Positions 9,290-18,142 of a stretch of DNA of 64,000 bases are shown here, piece after piece. The position numbers were made by a program, and so were the translations under genes. Source of the stretch: Flagellimonas aurea (GTDB lineage: Bacteria > Bacteroidota > Bacteroidia > Flavobacteriales > Flavobacteriaceae). Location: positions 1-64,000 of the forward strand of contig NZ_JAFLNL010000008.1 of assembly GCF_017313785.1 (NCBI RefSeq). The letters are read 5' to 3'. The notes below the pieces were generated by a model that was given only the letters and a program-made list of their open reading frames with translations, made no database searches and was not told where the DNA came from. The first letter of the stretch is position 1. Every line of letters begins with the position of its first letter.

Positions 9290-9394
9290 ATGAGTTCGCC
9301 CAACCCAATACTAACCACTATCATTTTTGTGTTTGCCTTACAGGCTTTTATATTGGACGGGAAAGATGAAGTTTTGGAGAGGCTGCTTCTATAG
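9290..9394 (+). CDS. Small ORF of 34 codons, doubtful
   Basis: This ATG-to-TAG frame reads MSSPNPILTTIIFVFALQAF followed by a charged tail ILDGKDEVLERLLL. The hydrophobic stretch could span a membrane. It lies in the 169-bp gap between two convergent genes. Nothing identifies it, and chance is a reasonable explanation. Confidence 0.12.
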   Translation: MSSPNPILTTIIFVFALQAFILDGKDEVLERLLL

Positions 9395-9419
9395 CTAAAT
9401 TGATTTCAAAAAATTGTTT

Positions 9420-10184
9420 TTAAAGCTCTCTTATCTTAATATTTCGGAACCATGTTTCAAAATACCAATATTGTAATGCTATTTTACCCTCAGTGGTCTT
9501 TCCAAATTCCGGATACTTGGCAAAGTGCGTATTGGCGATTTGGCTTTTCCATTCCGGCGAGCTAAAATCTTCTTCTGCCGTTAAAACTCCGTTCAGGTAA
9601 AATTCAACTTTACCGTTCATTTGCTTTATTCGTGTCGTGTTCCACTGCCCTTGTTCTATCTCTACCTTATTTTTTTGGGGTTGAAAAACATACAAGCAAC
9701 CTGGTCGTTTCTCGGGCACATCATAATCCATATGGTCCGCACCTAAAATCTGGTACTCCGGTCCACTTTGCCAAGCCGTAGGCACATCCGGTAGTTCCTG
9801 AACGTTGATAAAAACACCACTGTTCCCGTTGCCTGCTATCTTCCACTCCAAGATAAGCTCATAATTTTCATATGCATCATTAGTGACCAAATCGCCCGCT
9901 GTCAAGGATTCATCATTTGCGTTGCTATGCAATTCCCCATCCACTACTTCCCAAACAGAAGTGGCATTCGGGTCATTGTACAAATGCCATCCATTCAAGG
10001 TCTCACCATCAAAGAGCAACTTCCAACCCTCTTTCTTTTCTACTTCCAGTAATTGATTATGTGTAGCGTTCTCCTCTGCGGATTTTTTAGTACGCCAAGT
10101 ATCGGCGTTCTCCTTTTTATTTTCGTTTTTGCAAGATGATAGTATTAAAATCAAAAGAAGACATCCTGTAAGTTTTGTGTACAT
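9420..10184 (-). CDS. DUF1080 (3-keto-disaccharide hydrolase-like) lipoprotein
   Basis: The start at 10184 (MYTKLTGCLLLILILSSCKN) gives a lipoprotein signal; an upstream ATG at 10262 would bury it. The 254 residues contain the DUF1080 jelly-roll: GWKLLFDGETLNGWHLY, then ELILEWKIAGNGNSGVFIN, GPEYQILGADH, and WNTTRIKQMNGKVEFYLNG. The Pfam family carries the name 3-keto-disaccharide hydrolase; many members bind or cleave sugars at the cell surface. It stands alone, divergent from thioredoxin. No oxidoreductase partner is adjacent; a GMC oxidoreductase lies 9 kb away. Confidence 0.9.
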   Translation of the reverse strand: MYTKLTGCLLLILILSSCKNENKKENADTWRTKKSAEENATHNQLLEVEKKEGWKLLFDGETLNGWHLYNDPNATSVWEVVDGELHSNANDESLTAGDLVTNDAYENYELILEWKIAGNGNSGVFINVQELPDVPTAWQSGPEYQILGADHMDYDVPEKRPGCLYVFQPQKNKVEIEQGQWNTTRIKQMNGKVEFYLNGVLTAEEDFSSPEWKSQIANTHFAKYPEFGKTTEGKIALQYWYFETWFRNIKIREL

Positions 10185-10279
10185 GTAAGGTTTAGTTTGA
10201 TTTATTGTGCAGTGGCTAAAGATAGAAAAAGTATCCGACCCGAAGCGATTCCTTTTTTTCATAACTCCAGCTTGTCCAT

Positions 10280-10293
10280 GTGACCTAGGTCAC
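10280..10293. promoter_or_regulatory. Perfect 14-bp palindrome, candidate Crp/Fnr-type operator
   Basis: GTGACCTAGGTCAC is a perfect palindrome 51 bp before the thioredoxin ATG. TGAC-N4-GTCA resembles Dnr/Nnr/Fnr half-site spacing. The same TGAC-N4-GTCA pattern lies before the stress-protein gene at 12405-12416. Confidence 0.45.
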
Positions 10294-10344
10294 TTTGAGG
10301 TTTAGTCGCTTTTTATAAATTGCAAGAGCTAATTGTATATAATC

Positions 10345-10644
10345 ATGAAAGGAAACTTTGCCAATTTGATCAACAGCGACCAATTGACGCTCATCGATTT
10401 TTCCGCAGAATGGTGTGGTCCCTGTAAAATGTTGGCCCCTATTTTAAAACAGGTGAAGGATGAAATGGGCAATTCGTTGAAAATTGTAAAGATAGATGTG
10501 GACAAGAACCAAAGTCTCGCAAACACATATCAGGTAAAAGGCGTACCAACAATGATTTTTTTCAAGAACGGGAAACAACTCTGGAGAAAATCCGGTGTTT
10601 TGCAAAAAGGGGAAATCGTTCAATTGGCCAAATCATTTTTATAG
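10345..10644 (+). CDS. trxA: Thioredoxin
   Basis: The 99-residue protein has the active site WCGPCKM (residues ~24-30), the preceding LIDFSAEW strand, the cis-proline GVPTMIFFKNGK, and no signal peptide, so it is a cytoplasmic thioredoxin. It reduces protein disulfides. I start at the ATG at 10345 rather than the TTG four codons upstream. Its stop lies one base before the end of the oppositely oriented universal stress protein gene. A palindromic site 51 bp upstream suggests it belongs to the same stress or oxygen-responsive regulon as the stress proteins. Confidence 0.93.
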   Translation: MKGNFANLINSDQLTLIDFSAEWCGPCKMLAPILKQVKDEMGNSLKIVKIDVDKNQSLANTYQVKGVPTMIFFKNGKQLWRKSGVLQKGEIVQLAKSFL

Positions 10645-10645
10645 C

Positions 10646-11506
10646 CTATTCAAAAAGATGAATGACCAAGAAAGGAACTGTGGAATTGAAGGTTACTTTT
10701 TTGATTACCGGTTCCCTAGTCAGCCTCTCAAAAAATGAGTGGTCTTGATTGATCATCGCTACCATATCAATATCACGATCTTCATTGACCAATCCTCGAA
10801 TGGTATTGTTGACCGAAACTTCTTTCTCCACTTCCACAAATTCATAGTTGATGGATTTTAACCGTGTTTCCAATTTGCTTTTGGAGTTCTTTTGCTTTGA
10901 GGTAAAGTCCTCTAAATCCCCAACATATGCAATCCATAGTTTCGCATTAAAACTTTCCACGATGCTCAATAGTGGTTTTAGCTCATAATTCTCGAAAAGA
11001 TGTTCGTAGCCCGTGGCAAGCAAAATGGAATCCAGTTTTCCCTCTGATCGGTAATCTTCCGGGACCGCTATGACCGGGCAAAAGTCCATTTCTTTGATAA
11101 TAGTATAAGTATTGCTTCCCAGAAAAACTTCCTTTAGTCCTGATGCACCTTTGGTTCCCATGATAATATAGTCGATTTCTTCACGATAAACCGTTTTTCC
11201 GATGGCATTGACCAACGTATCCATGATTGATTTGGTTGTAAAAGTATGTTCAGGATTCTTATCAACACTTTTGATTCTTTCCAACTCTCTTTGCAGGTCA
11301 CGTTCCGATTGTTCTTTCATCAAATTGTACAATCGCGTATCATTGGCACCGACCATTTTAGTAGAAAGACCAGAGGCTCCCACTTGATAGGAGTTTAGCA
11401 GAAAAAAATCACAAGGAACATGCTTGAATAACTCCAAGGCGTATACCGTAGCATTCCACGCATTTTCGGAAAAGTCCGTGGGCAATATAATTCGTTTCTT
11501 CTTCAC
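10646..11506 (-). CDS. Universal stress protein, two tandem UspA domains
   Basis: The 286-residue protein starts at GTG 11506 (MKKKRIILPTDFSENAWNA). Domain 1 (~1-145) ends with the UspA nucleotide-binding signature region (IMGTKGASGLKEVFLGSNTY). Domain 2 (~150-286) is more divergent. Such proteins bind ATP or act in stress endurance and adhesion. It begins four bases after the stop of the upstream usp gene, so the two form an operon. It is convergent with thioredoxin. Confidence 0.92.
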   Translation of the reverse strand: MKKKRIILPTDFSENAWNATVYALELFKHVPCDFFLLNSYQVGASGLSTKMVGANDTRLYNLMKEQSERDLQRELERIKSVDKNPEHTFTTKSIMDTLVNAIGKTVYREEIDYIIMGTKGASGLKEVFLGSNTYTIIKEMDFCPVIAVPEDYRSEGKLDSILLATGYEHLFENYELKPLLSIVESFNAKLWIAYVGDLEDFTSKQKNSKSKLETRLKSINYEFVEVEKEVSVNNTIRGLVNEDRDIDMVAMINQDHSFFERLTREPVIKKVTFNSTVPFLVIHLFE

Positions 11507-11510
11507 TTGC

Positions 11511-12356
11511 CTATCGTTTTATATTTTGCATTACCATGAATGGTATTTTAATCTTGAGCCCCAACAGGTCCACCGTGGAACGGTATAGCATATCCTCAAA
11601 GAAAGAATGACGGGAATTTATCATCACCAGCATTCCTGCTTCCCTCTTTTCAATTTCTTCCAAGATCACTTCAACCTTGTTTTTAACAGGTGCGGTCTCA
11701 AAATACAAATAGGCCCTGGTCAAAGTTCCCTCCAAAAACAATCTATTATCCTCTTGGCGAGGGCTCAGTTGATCAAAATCCGTTATGTACAAACAATGTA
11801 CCTTGGATTTAAACTTGCCGGCCAAATCGCCCAAAAGTTTAAGCTCCCGACGTTTGTAGGGCAACAAATAATCGGTAGGAAATAGAATGGCATTGGGCTG
11901 TCTGTATTCAAAATCTTCGGGTATTGCCATCACTGGGCATTTCACGTACTTAAATACCTCGATGGTATAGCTCCCAAATGTAGTATTGTGATCACTGGTC
12001 TCTCCCTTGGTTCCCATGATCACCAAATCAATGTTCATTTCATCAACAAAATCGTTGACCGCATCTACAAGTGAATCAAAACTGGCCACCGTTTCAAAAT
12101 TGTGCAATGGATTTGATGGCTCACCAATTACGGAGTTGACCATTTGATCTAGTTTTTTCTGGGTTTGGGCCTTTCGTTCTTCTTTTAATTCATCAATATT
12201 TTCCTTTGCCACCGTTTTATATGCCCCATATACCTCTTCGCCAAAAGCATGCATCGCAAAAAAACAGGCTCGCTCACATTTAAACAGTTCTTGGGCATAT
12301 TGCAATGCATGCAGGGCATTCTTTGAAAAATCTGTAGGAACCAGTATAGTTTTCAT
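11511..12356 (-). CDS. Universal stress protein, two tandem UspA domains
   Basis: I take the ATG at 12356 (MKTILVPTDFSKNALHALQY), which matches the family N-terminus; an upstream start at 12410 would add an unlikely 18 residues and overlap the putative operator. The 281 residues form two UspA domains. The first ends with DLVIMGTKGETSDHNTTFGSY. It is the first gene of a two-gene unit with the following usp gene (4-bp gap). TGAC-N4-GTCA at 12405-12416 lies 48 bp upstream, matching the position of the site before thioredoxin. Confidence 0.92.
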   Translation of the reverse strand: MKTILVPTDFSKNALHALQYAQELFKCERACFFAMHAFGEEVYGAYKTVAKENIDELKEERKAQTQKKLDQMVNSVIGEPSNPLHNFETVASFDSLVDAVNDFVDEMNIDLVIMGTKGETSDHNTTFGSYTIEVFKYVKCPVMAIPEDFEYRQPNAILFPTDYLLPYKRRELKLLGDLAGKFKSKVHCLYITDFDQLSPRQEDNRLFLEGTLTRAYLYFETAPVKNKVEVILEEIEKREAGMLVMINSRHSFFEDMLYRSTVDLLGLKIKIPFMVMQNIKR

Positions 12357-12404
12357 GGGTATTTCGCTTTTATCAAAGATAAATCGAAGAAATATGACAA
12401 AAAA

Positions 12405-12416
12405 TGACAATGGTCA
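12405..12416. promoter_or_regulatory. TGAC-N4-GTCA site before the usp operon
   Basis: TGACAATGGTCA has the same arms and spacing as the perfect palindrome at 10280-10293. It lies 48 bp before the start codon of the usp operon. A Crp/Fnr-superfamily regulator is the simplest reading. Confidence 0.4.
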
Positions 12417-12548
12417 ATCGATGATTGTCGTTAAATTTTAACAAACCTCAAATTGAATTTTTCATTTTATAAGGAGTTATATGTCGTTAACCCCTAATAT
12501 ATGGCTGTTGAGAGGATTACTATGTTAAAATAACATTGAGGCCTTTCA

Positions 12549-12575
12549 TTGAATATTAGACTAGGTTTATCTTTG
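12549..12575 (+). promoter_or_regulatory. Candidate promoter of the RND efflux operon
   Basis: A TATCTTTG sequence (12568-12575) fits the Bacteroidota -7 element TAnnTTTG. A TTG lies 16 bp upstream. The ATG of the adaptor gene is 49 bp further on. The TTG spacing is slightly short. Apart from this and the usp site, I see nothing in the 268-bp gap. Confidence 0.4.
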
Positions 12576-12624
12576 ATAACCGTCTGTTTTTATATAAAAA
12601 CAGCGTAACCGCCACCAAACCAAA

Positions 12625-13674
12625 ATGAAAGTAAAATACATAGTCTACAGCTTATTAGTTGTTGGAGTAGGTGTTCTTATTGCCTATAGAATAAAGTCCA
12701 ACGCCGAAATCGGAAAATCCGGAAGTTCCGGACCAAACATCTCTACGGTTTCCGGAACTATATTGAAGCCTTCAAAATTCGAGGACAACATTTCCATCTC
12801 AGGTACTTTGGAAGCCAATGAACAGATAGATATAAGAAGCGAGGTTTCTGGAATCGTGGAAAGCATCAATTTCAAAGAAGGTTCCGAGGTGTCCGAAGGT
12901 CAGATTCTCTTCAAGGTAAACGACATTGAACTACAGGCCCAGTTATCCAAGGCACTTACCGCAAAAAAACTGGCCTCTGAAAACGAAAGACGGGCAAAAC
13001 TCTTATTGGAAAAGCAGGCCATTAGCCAAGAGGAATATGACATTGCCAGCGCCGATTATCAATCAGCGAACGCAGAGTCCGAACTTATATCCGCACAATT
13101 GTCCAAAACCAATGTTAGGGCGCCATTTTCTGGCACCATAGGGTTGCGGTCCATTTCAAAAGGAACCTATGTGACCCCTACCACCGTAGTTGCCAAATTG
13201 GTAAATACCGATAAGTTAAAAATCACCTTCTCCGTTCCAGAAAAATACGCATCCCAAATTCAGGTCGGCACCGAAATGACCTTTACCACGTCAGATTCCA
13301 AAGAAAACCATAATGCAACTATTTACGCCATAGATCCAGAAGTGGATATTGCCACAAGAACGCTAAGAGTACGGGCAATCACGGACAACCAGAACCATAA
13401 GTTATATCCCGGTGCCTACACCAATGTAAACCTGCCGCTGGAAACTGCGGAGGATGCCATTCTTGTACCAACCGAATCTTTGATTCCTGTACAGAACGGA
13501 AAAAGGATCTATATCGTAGAAAATGGCAAGGCCAAAGAAATAGACGTGGAAATAGGTTCAAGAACGGGATCATCTGTACGGGTAATTTCTGGACTACGAC
13601 CGGGAGATACCATTATTACCTATGGGGTTATGGCGCTTCAAAATGGAATGCCCATTAAAGTAAACCTAGAATAA
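12625..13674 (+). CDS. RND efflux periplasmic adaptor (membrane fusion protein)
   Basis: The 349-residue protein has an N-terminal membrane anchor (MKVKYIVYSLLVVGVGVLIAY) and a lipoyl/barrel-sandwich half (ISGTLEANEQIDIRSEVSGI). A coiled-coil hairpin follows (residues ~100-150, rich in A/K/E), then the second lipoyl half (TNVRAPFSGTIGLRSISKGT), the beta-barrel, and a membrane-proximal domain (VPTESLIPVQNGKRIYIVENG). It bridges the inner-membrane pump encoded 17 bp downstream and the TolC channel. This is the first gene of a three-gene tripartite operon. Substrates are not predictable. Confidence 0.95.
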   Translation: MKVKYIVYSLLVVGVGVLIAYRIKSNAEIGKSGSSGPNISTVSGTILKPSKFEDNISISGTLEANEQIDIRSEVSGIVESINFKEGSEVSEGQILFKVNDIELQAQLSKALTAKKLASENERRAKLLLEKQAISQEEYDIASADYQSANAESELISAQLSKTNVRAPFSGTIGLRSISKGTYVTPTTVVAKLVNTDKLKITFSVPEKYASQIQVGTEMTFTTSDSKENHNATIYAIDPEVDIATRTLRVRAITDNQNHKLYPGAYTNVNLPLETAEDAILVPTESLIPVQNGKRIYIVENGKAKEIDVEIGSRTGSSVRVISGLRPGDTIITYGVMALQNGMPIKVNLE

Positions 13675-13691
13675 ATCGTAAACGCTGAGCT

Positions 13692-16600
13692 ATGAATTTA
13701 TCAACCTTAAGCATAAAAAGGCCTGTACTTGCGATAGTTATGAATATAGCCATTGTACTCTTCGGAGCTATTGGCTATACCTTTTTAGGAATCAGGGAGT
13801 ACCCCTCCATCGACCCGGCAATAGTTTCGGTCAGAACCAATTATTCCGGTGCAAACGCGGACATTATAGAATCACAGATTACGGAACCCTTGGAAAAGGC
13901 CATCAACTCCATTGATGGAATTCGAAATATCACCTCTTCAAGTGTACAAGGTTCCAGTTCCATTAGTATAGAGTTCAATCTTGATAAAAATTTAGAGGAA
14001 GCGGCCAACGACGTTCGGGACAAAGTTTCGCAAGCGGTCAGGAGCTTACCCGACGATCTGGATGCGCCCCCGGTTGTATCCAAGGCGGATTCCAATGCCG
14101 AAAGGATTCTCTCCATGACCATCCAAAGTGATAACAAGAACATCCTAGAGCTCTCCGATTTTGCCGAGAATGTTATTGCGCAGCGATTGGAGACCATTCC
14201 AGGAGTGAGTAGCATTCAAATCTGGGGACAGCGAAGGTACGCCATGCGATTATGGATAGACCCTGTAAAACTTGCTGCTTACGGACTAACCGTGGCCGAT
14301 GTAAGGGCTGCGCTTCTGGCCCAAAACGTAGAACTCCCATCAGGTAAATTGACAGGTGATAATACAGAACTGACGGTAAAGACCATTGGAAATCTAAATA
14401 CGGAAGATGGTTTCAACAATATCGTAATCAAGTCGGATGGAGCAAGACTGGTGCATTTGAGCGATATCGGAAAAGCTTCGCTGGAAGGAGAGAATATGGA
14501 GACCAAAATGACAAACTTAGGTCAGCCTATGGTCGCCACCGCCATAATCCCACAACCCGGCACCAATTATTTAGAAATTGCCGATGCTTTTTATGAAGAA
14601 TATGAGCAGTTGCAAAAAGACCTGCCGGACGATATATCGTTGGACATTGTTGTTGATGACACCGTATTCGTAAGAAGAGCTGTGACCGAAGTAGCAGAAA
14701 CGCTTTTGATATCCATCATATTGGTAATCCTTGTAATCTATCTTTTCTTTAGGAACTGGTCCATGGCAATAAGGCCATTGATAGACATCCCGGTTTCATT
14801 GATTGCCACCTTCTTTATTATGTGGATGTTCGGATTCTCGATCAACGTGCTCACTTTATTGGCCATTGTTCTTGCAACAGGCCTAGTGGTGGACGATGGT
14901 ATAGTGGTGACAGAAAATATATACAAGAAAGTAGAGGAAGGTATGACGCCCATCGAGGCCGCCGTAAAAGGTTCAAAAGAGATATTTTTTGCAGTCATAT
15001 CCATCTCCGTTACCCTAGCGGCAGTATTTCTTCCGGTAATATTTTTGGAAGGATTTGTTGGAAGGCTTTTTAGGGAGTTTGGGGTAGTCCTCAGCGCAGC
15101 CGTTCTGGTGTCCGCATTTGTCTCGTTGACATTGACACCTATGTTGAATGCCTACCTGATAAAACCAGGCAAACAAGGACAATCCAAATTCTACAAGACC
15201 ACCGAAAAATTCTTTATTCAGATGAACGAATCCTATGAAAGGGCGTTGAAAGGATTTATGGCAAGGAAATGGTTGAGCTTTCCTTTATTGATTGCCTGTA
15301 TCGGCGTAATCGTACTGTTTTACAACTTATTACAAAAAGAAACAGCACCTTATGATGATAGAAGCTACGTCCGTTTGGTAGTCAATGCCCCAGAAGGTTC
15401 TTCTTATGAGTATATGGAAAAATACATGGATGGCATTACCCAATTGGTATTGGATTCCATACCCGAAGCTCAGGTCGGTTTGATTATGACCTCTCCCGGC
15501 TTTGGTGCTTCTTCAGTGAATAGTGGAAGGGCCAGTATCATATTGTCCGAACCGGGCGAGCGTGATCGTTCACAGGCCGAGATTGCAGATGAGTTCAGTA
15601 AGTGGGCAAAATCTTATGTTGGCGGTAGATCAAGTGTTTTCCAACGACCCACCATCTCGGTTAATAAACGTGGAGGTGCGCCGCTCCAATTCATCATACA
15701 GGCAAAAAACTTTGAAAAACTGGAGGAAAAAGTACCAGAATTTATGGCAGAGGCCGAAAAGGACGCTACTTTTTCTTTTGTCGATGTAAACCTGAAATTC
15801 AACAAGCCCGAACTTTATGTAACCATCGATAGAGAAAAAGCAGAGAGTCTTGGGGTATCCGTATTGGATGTTGCACAGACCTTGCAGCTATCTTTAAGTG
15901 GACAACGATTTGGGTACTTCCTAATGAACGGGAAACAATATCAGGTGATTGGCCAGTTCGATAAGCAGGATAGGAACGAACCTATGGACCTCACCTCTAT
16001 ATTTGTCAAAAACAACGATGGGCAAATGATACAATTGGATAATTTGGTCAATACCGAAGAACACAGTAGCCCACCCCAATTATATCACAATAACAGATAT
16101 ATGTCCGCTACGGTTTCGGCGAGTCTTGCACCGGGTATGAGCATGGGAGATGGAATCGAAGCCATGGAACGCATAAAAGACCGGGTTCTTGACGACACCT
16201 TTACCACTGACCTTGGCGGTGAGTCTAGGGATTTTGTGGAAAGTAGTTCCAACACGGCATTTGCATTTGGTTTGGCATTTGTTTTGATCTTTTTGATCTT
16301 GGCGGCTCAGTTTGAAAGCTTTATAGATCCTTTCATAATTATTTTAACTGTACCGATGGCGGTGGCCGGGGCTATGTTCTCCTTATGGTTATTCGGCGAA
16401 ACATGGAATATTTTCAGTCAGATCGGAACTATTATGTTGATTGGTCTGGTGACCAAGAACGGAATCCTTATCGTGGAATTTGCCAATCAGTTACAGGAGG
16501 AAAACGAACATATCTCCAAATATGATGCTATCATGCAAGCTTCGGTCTCCAGGCTAAGACCTATTTTAATGACAAGTTTGACCGTTGCCCTTGGTGCTTT

Positions 16601-16778
16601 GCCGATTGCAATGTCGCTTGGTGCGGCATCACAAAGTAGAACCGGTATGGGCGTGGTGATCATTGGGGGAACCATGTTCTCTCTTGCACTTACCTTGTTC
16701 ATTATTCCTGCATTATACGTTATGTGGTCAAGAAAAAAAGTGCAAAGACCAGAATTTAAAACCCTCGAGCTAACATAA
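13692..16778 (+). CDS. RND-family efflux pump, inner-membrane permease (HAE1-like)
   Basis: At 1028 residues the length is typical of AcrB/MexB-type pumps. The N-terminus (NLSTLSIKRPVLAIVMNIAI) and the transmembrane segments follow the family plan. The proton-relay acidic pair lies in TM4 (GLVVDDGIVVTENIYK, residues ~397-412). The second half repeats the plan (FALAFVLIFLILAAQFES, then GLVTKNGILIVEFANQ). It exports small molecules using the proton gradient. It lies between the adaptor (17 bp) and the TolC gene (3 bp), so the operon is complete. Confidence 0.96.
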   Translation: MNLSTLSIKRPVLAIVMNIAIVLFGAIGYTFLGIREYPSIDPAIVSVRTNYSGANADIIESQITEPLEKAINSIDGIRNITSSSVQGSSSISIEFNLDKNLEEAANDVRDKVSQAVRSLPDDLDAPPVVSKADSNAERILSMTIQSDNKNILELSDFAENVIAQRLETIPGVSSIQIWGQRRYAMRLWIDPVKLAAYGLTVADVRAALLAQNVELPSGKLTGDNTELTVKTIGNLNTEDGFNNIVIKSDGARLVHLSDIGKASLEGENMETKMTNLGQPMVATAIIPQPGTNYLEIADAFYEEYEQLQKDLPDDISLDIVVDDTVFVRRAVTEVAETLLISIILVILVIYLFFRNWSMAIRPLIDIPVSLIATFFIMWMFGFSINVLTLLAIVLATGLVVDDGIVVTENIYKKVEEGMTPIEAAVKGSKEIFFAVISISVTLAAVFLPVIFLEGFVGRLFREFGVVLSAAVLVSAFVSLTLTPMLNAYLIKPGKQGQSKFYKTTEKFFIQMNESYERALKGFMARKWLSFPLLIACIGVIVLFYNLLQKETAPYDDRSYVRLVVNAPEGSSYEYMEKYMDGITQLVLDSIPEAQVGLIMTSPGFGASSVNSGRASIILSEPGERDRSQAEIADEFSKWAKSYVGGRSSVFQRPTISVNKRGGAPLQFIIQAKNFEKLEEKVPEFMAEAEKDATFSFVDVNLKFNKPELYVTIDREKAESLGVSVLDVAQTLQLSLSGQRFGYFLMNGKQYQVIGQFDKQDRNEPMDLTSIFVKNNDGQMIQLDNLVNTEEHSSPPQLYHNNRYMSATVSASLAPGMSMGDGIEAMERIKDRVLDDTFTTDLGGESRDFVESSSNTAFAFGLAFVLIFLILAAQFESFIDPFIIILTVPMAVAGAMFSLWLFGETWNIFSQIGTIMLIGLVTKNGILIVEFANQLQEENEHISKYDAIMQASVSRLRPILMTSLTVALGALPIAMSLGAASQSRTGMGVVIIGGTMFSLALTLFIIPALYVMWSRKKVQRPEFKTLELT

Positions 16779-16781
16779 CTT

Positions 16782-18089
16782 ATGGATTTTAAAAATTACC
16801 TACTTTTCTTATTAGTATTGGCCACAACACTTGCTTCTAACGCTCAAGAAGTACTTACCGTTGAAGAAGCCGTAAAGATTGCGTTAGAAAACAACTACCA
16901 AATAAAGACCGCCAAGAACAACCTAAGAATGGATGAAACAGCGGTGAGTCCAGGACAGGCAGGTATGTTGCCACAGGTCACTGCCAGTATTGTGGACAAC
17001 AACAGTGTTCAAAATTTATCACAAACACGTGTTGATGGAACTGAAGTTGAGCGGGATAATGCCAAGAACAGTAACCTCAGTTACGGGGTTGCCCTGGAAT
17101 GGACCATTTTCGACGGATTGCGAATGTTTGCCAACTACGAACAGCTAAAGGAAACCGAAAAGCTGGGCGAAGCTGAGCTGAAACAAGCGATTTTAGGAAA
17201 AGTGGGCGATGTAATGACCACGTATTATGATTTGGTGCAACAGCAACAGCAACTTTCCGCTTTGGACAGTACCTTATTGATATCCGAACAACGGGTGGAA
17301 TTGGCCCAAAACCGTTTTACCATAGGTAAAGCATCAAAATTAGAGGTACTGAACGCCCAAGTGGATTTGAATACCGATAAAACCCAAATGCAACGTCAGC
17401 AAGAGCTGCACAAAAACACAAAAATCCTACTGAACGAACAATTGGCCCGCGATTTAAAAATCGATTTTAAGGTAATTCCAGAAATTTTTGTTGACCAACA
17501 ACTAAACCTTGAAGAATTGGAAAATCAGGTGGTTGAAGAGAACCCTCAGTTGCAGGCCGAAAAAATAAGTAAACGAATAAGTGAATTACAACTTAAACAA
17601 ATTAAGGCTTCGCGTTATCCGTCTGTATATGTAACCACTGGTTACAACATCGGAAATTCCACCTCGGAGCTTGGCTTTAGCACGCGTTCACAGTCCAATG
17701 GCTTCAACTATGGTTTTGGTGCGTCATTGAACTTGTTTGATGGCTTCAACCAGAACAGGAACGAGAAAATTGGAAAAATTGCATTGGAGAATGCCGAAAT
17801 AGCCATTGCCGAACAAGAGCAGAGCTTGACTTCCATGGTAAACAGCACCTATCAAACCTATCTTACCAATATAAGTTTGATGGAACTGGAGGAAAAGAAC
17901 GAATCCATCGCCAAGGAAAACCTTGATATTACGGTAGAAAAGTATAGAATCGGAATCATCCCCACTATTGAGTTCCGCACGGCCCAATTAAACTATATCA
18001 ATGCCAGGGTAAGAAACAGCAATGCAAAATATCAGGCCAAGGTTTCAGAAATTATTTTGAAGCAATTGGCCGGAAACCTTCAAATTTAA
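16782..18089 (+). CDS. TolC-family outer-membrane efflux channel
   Basis: The 435-residue protein has a signal peptide (MDFKNYLLFLLVLATTLASNAQ) and two tandem OEP repeats: residues ~25-215 (LTVEEAVKIALENNYQIKTA) and ~230-430 (EENPQLQAEKISKRISELQL). Long helices contain LEVLNAQVDLNTDKTQ and IEFRTAQLNYINARV. It forms the exit duct for the RND pump encoded three bases upstream. It is followed by a strong hairpin terminator. Confidence 0.95.
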   Translation: MDFKNYLLFLLVLATTLASNAQEVLTVEEAVKIALENNYQIKTAKNNLRMDETAVSPGQAGMLPQVTASIVDNNSVQNLSQTRVDGTEVERDNAKNSNLSYGVALEWTIFDGLRMFANYEQLKETEKLGEAELKQAILGKVGDVMTTYYDLVQQQQQLSALDSTLLISEQRVELAQNRFTIGKASKLEVLNAQVDLNTDKTQMQRQQELHKNTKILLNEQLARDLKIDFKVIPEIFVDQQLNLEELENQVVEENPQLQAEKISKRISELQLKQIKASRYPSVYVTTGYNIGNSTSELGFSTRSQSNGFNYGFGASLNLFDGFNQNRNEKIGKIALENAEIAIAEQEQSLTSMVNSTYQTYLTNISLMELEEKNESIAKENLDITVEKYRIGIIPTIEFRTAQLNYINARVRNSNAKYQAKVSEIILKQLAGNLQI

Positions 18090-18120
18090 AAAGGGGCGCT
18101 TTTACAGCCCCCCTTTTATT
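18088..18120. terminator. Bidirectional terminator between tolC-like gene and symporter
   Basis: AAAAGGGGCGC and GCCCCCCTTTT pair with one mismatch across a seven-base loop and end in TTTTATT. The hairpin sits between convergent genes, and the A-run on the other arm lets it work in both directions. Confidence 0.75.
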
Positions 18121-18142
18121 CAAGAATTTCAATATCAAGTTT

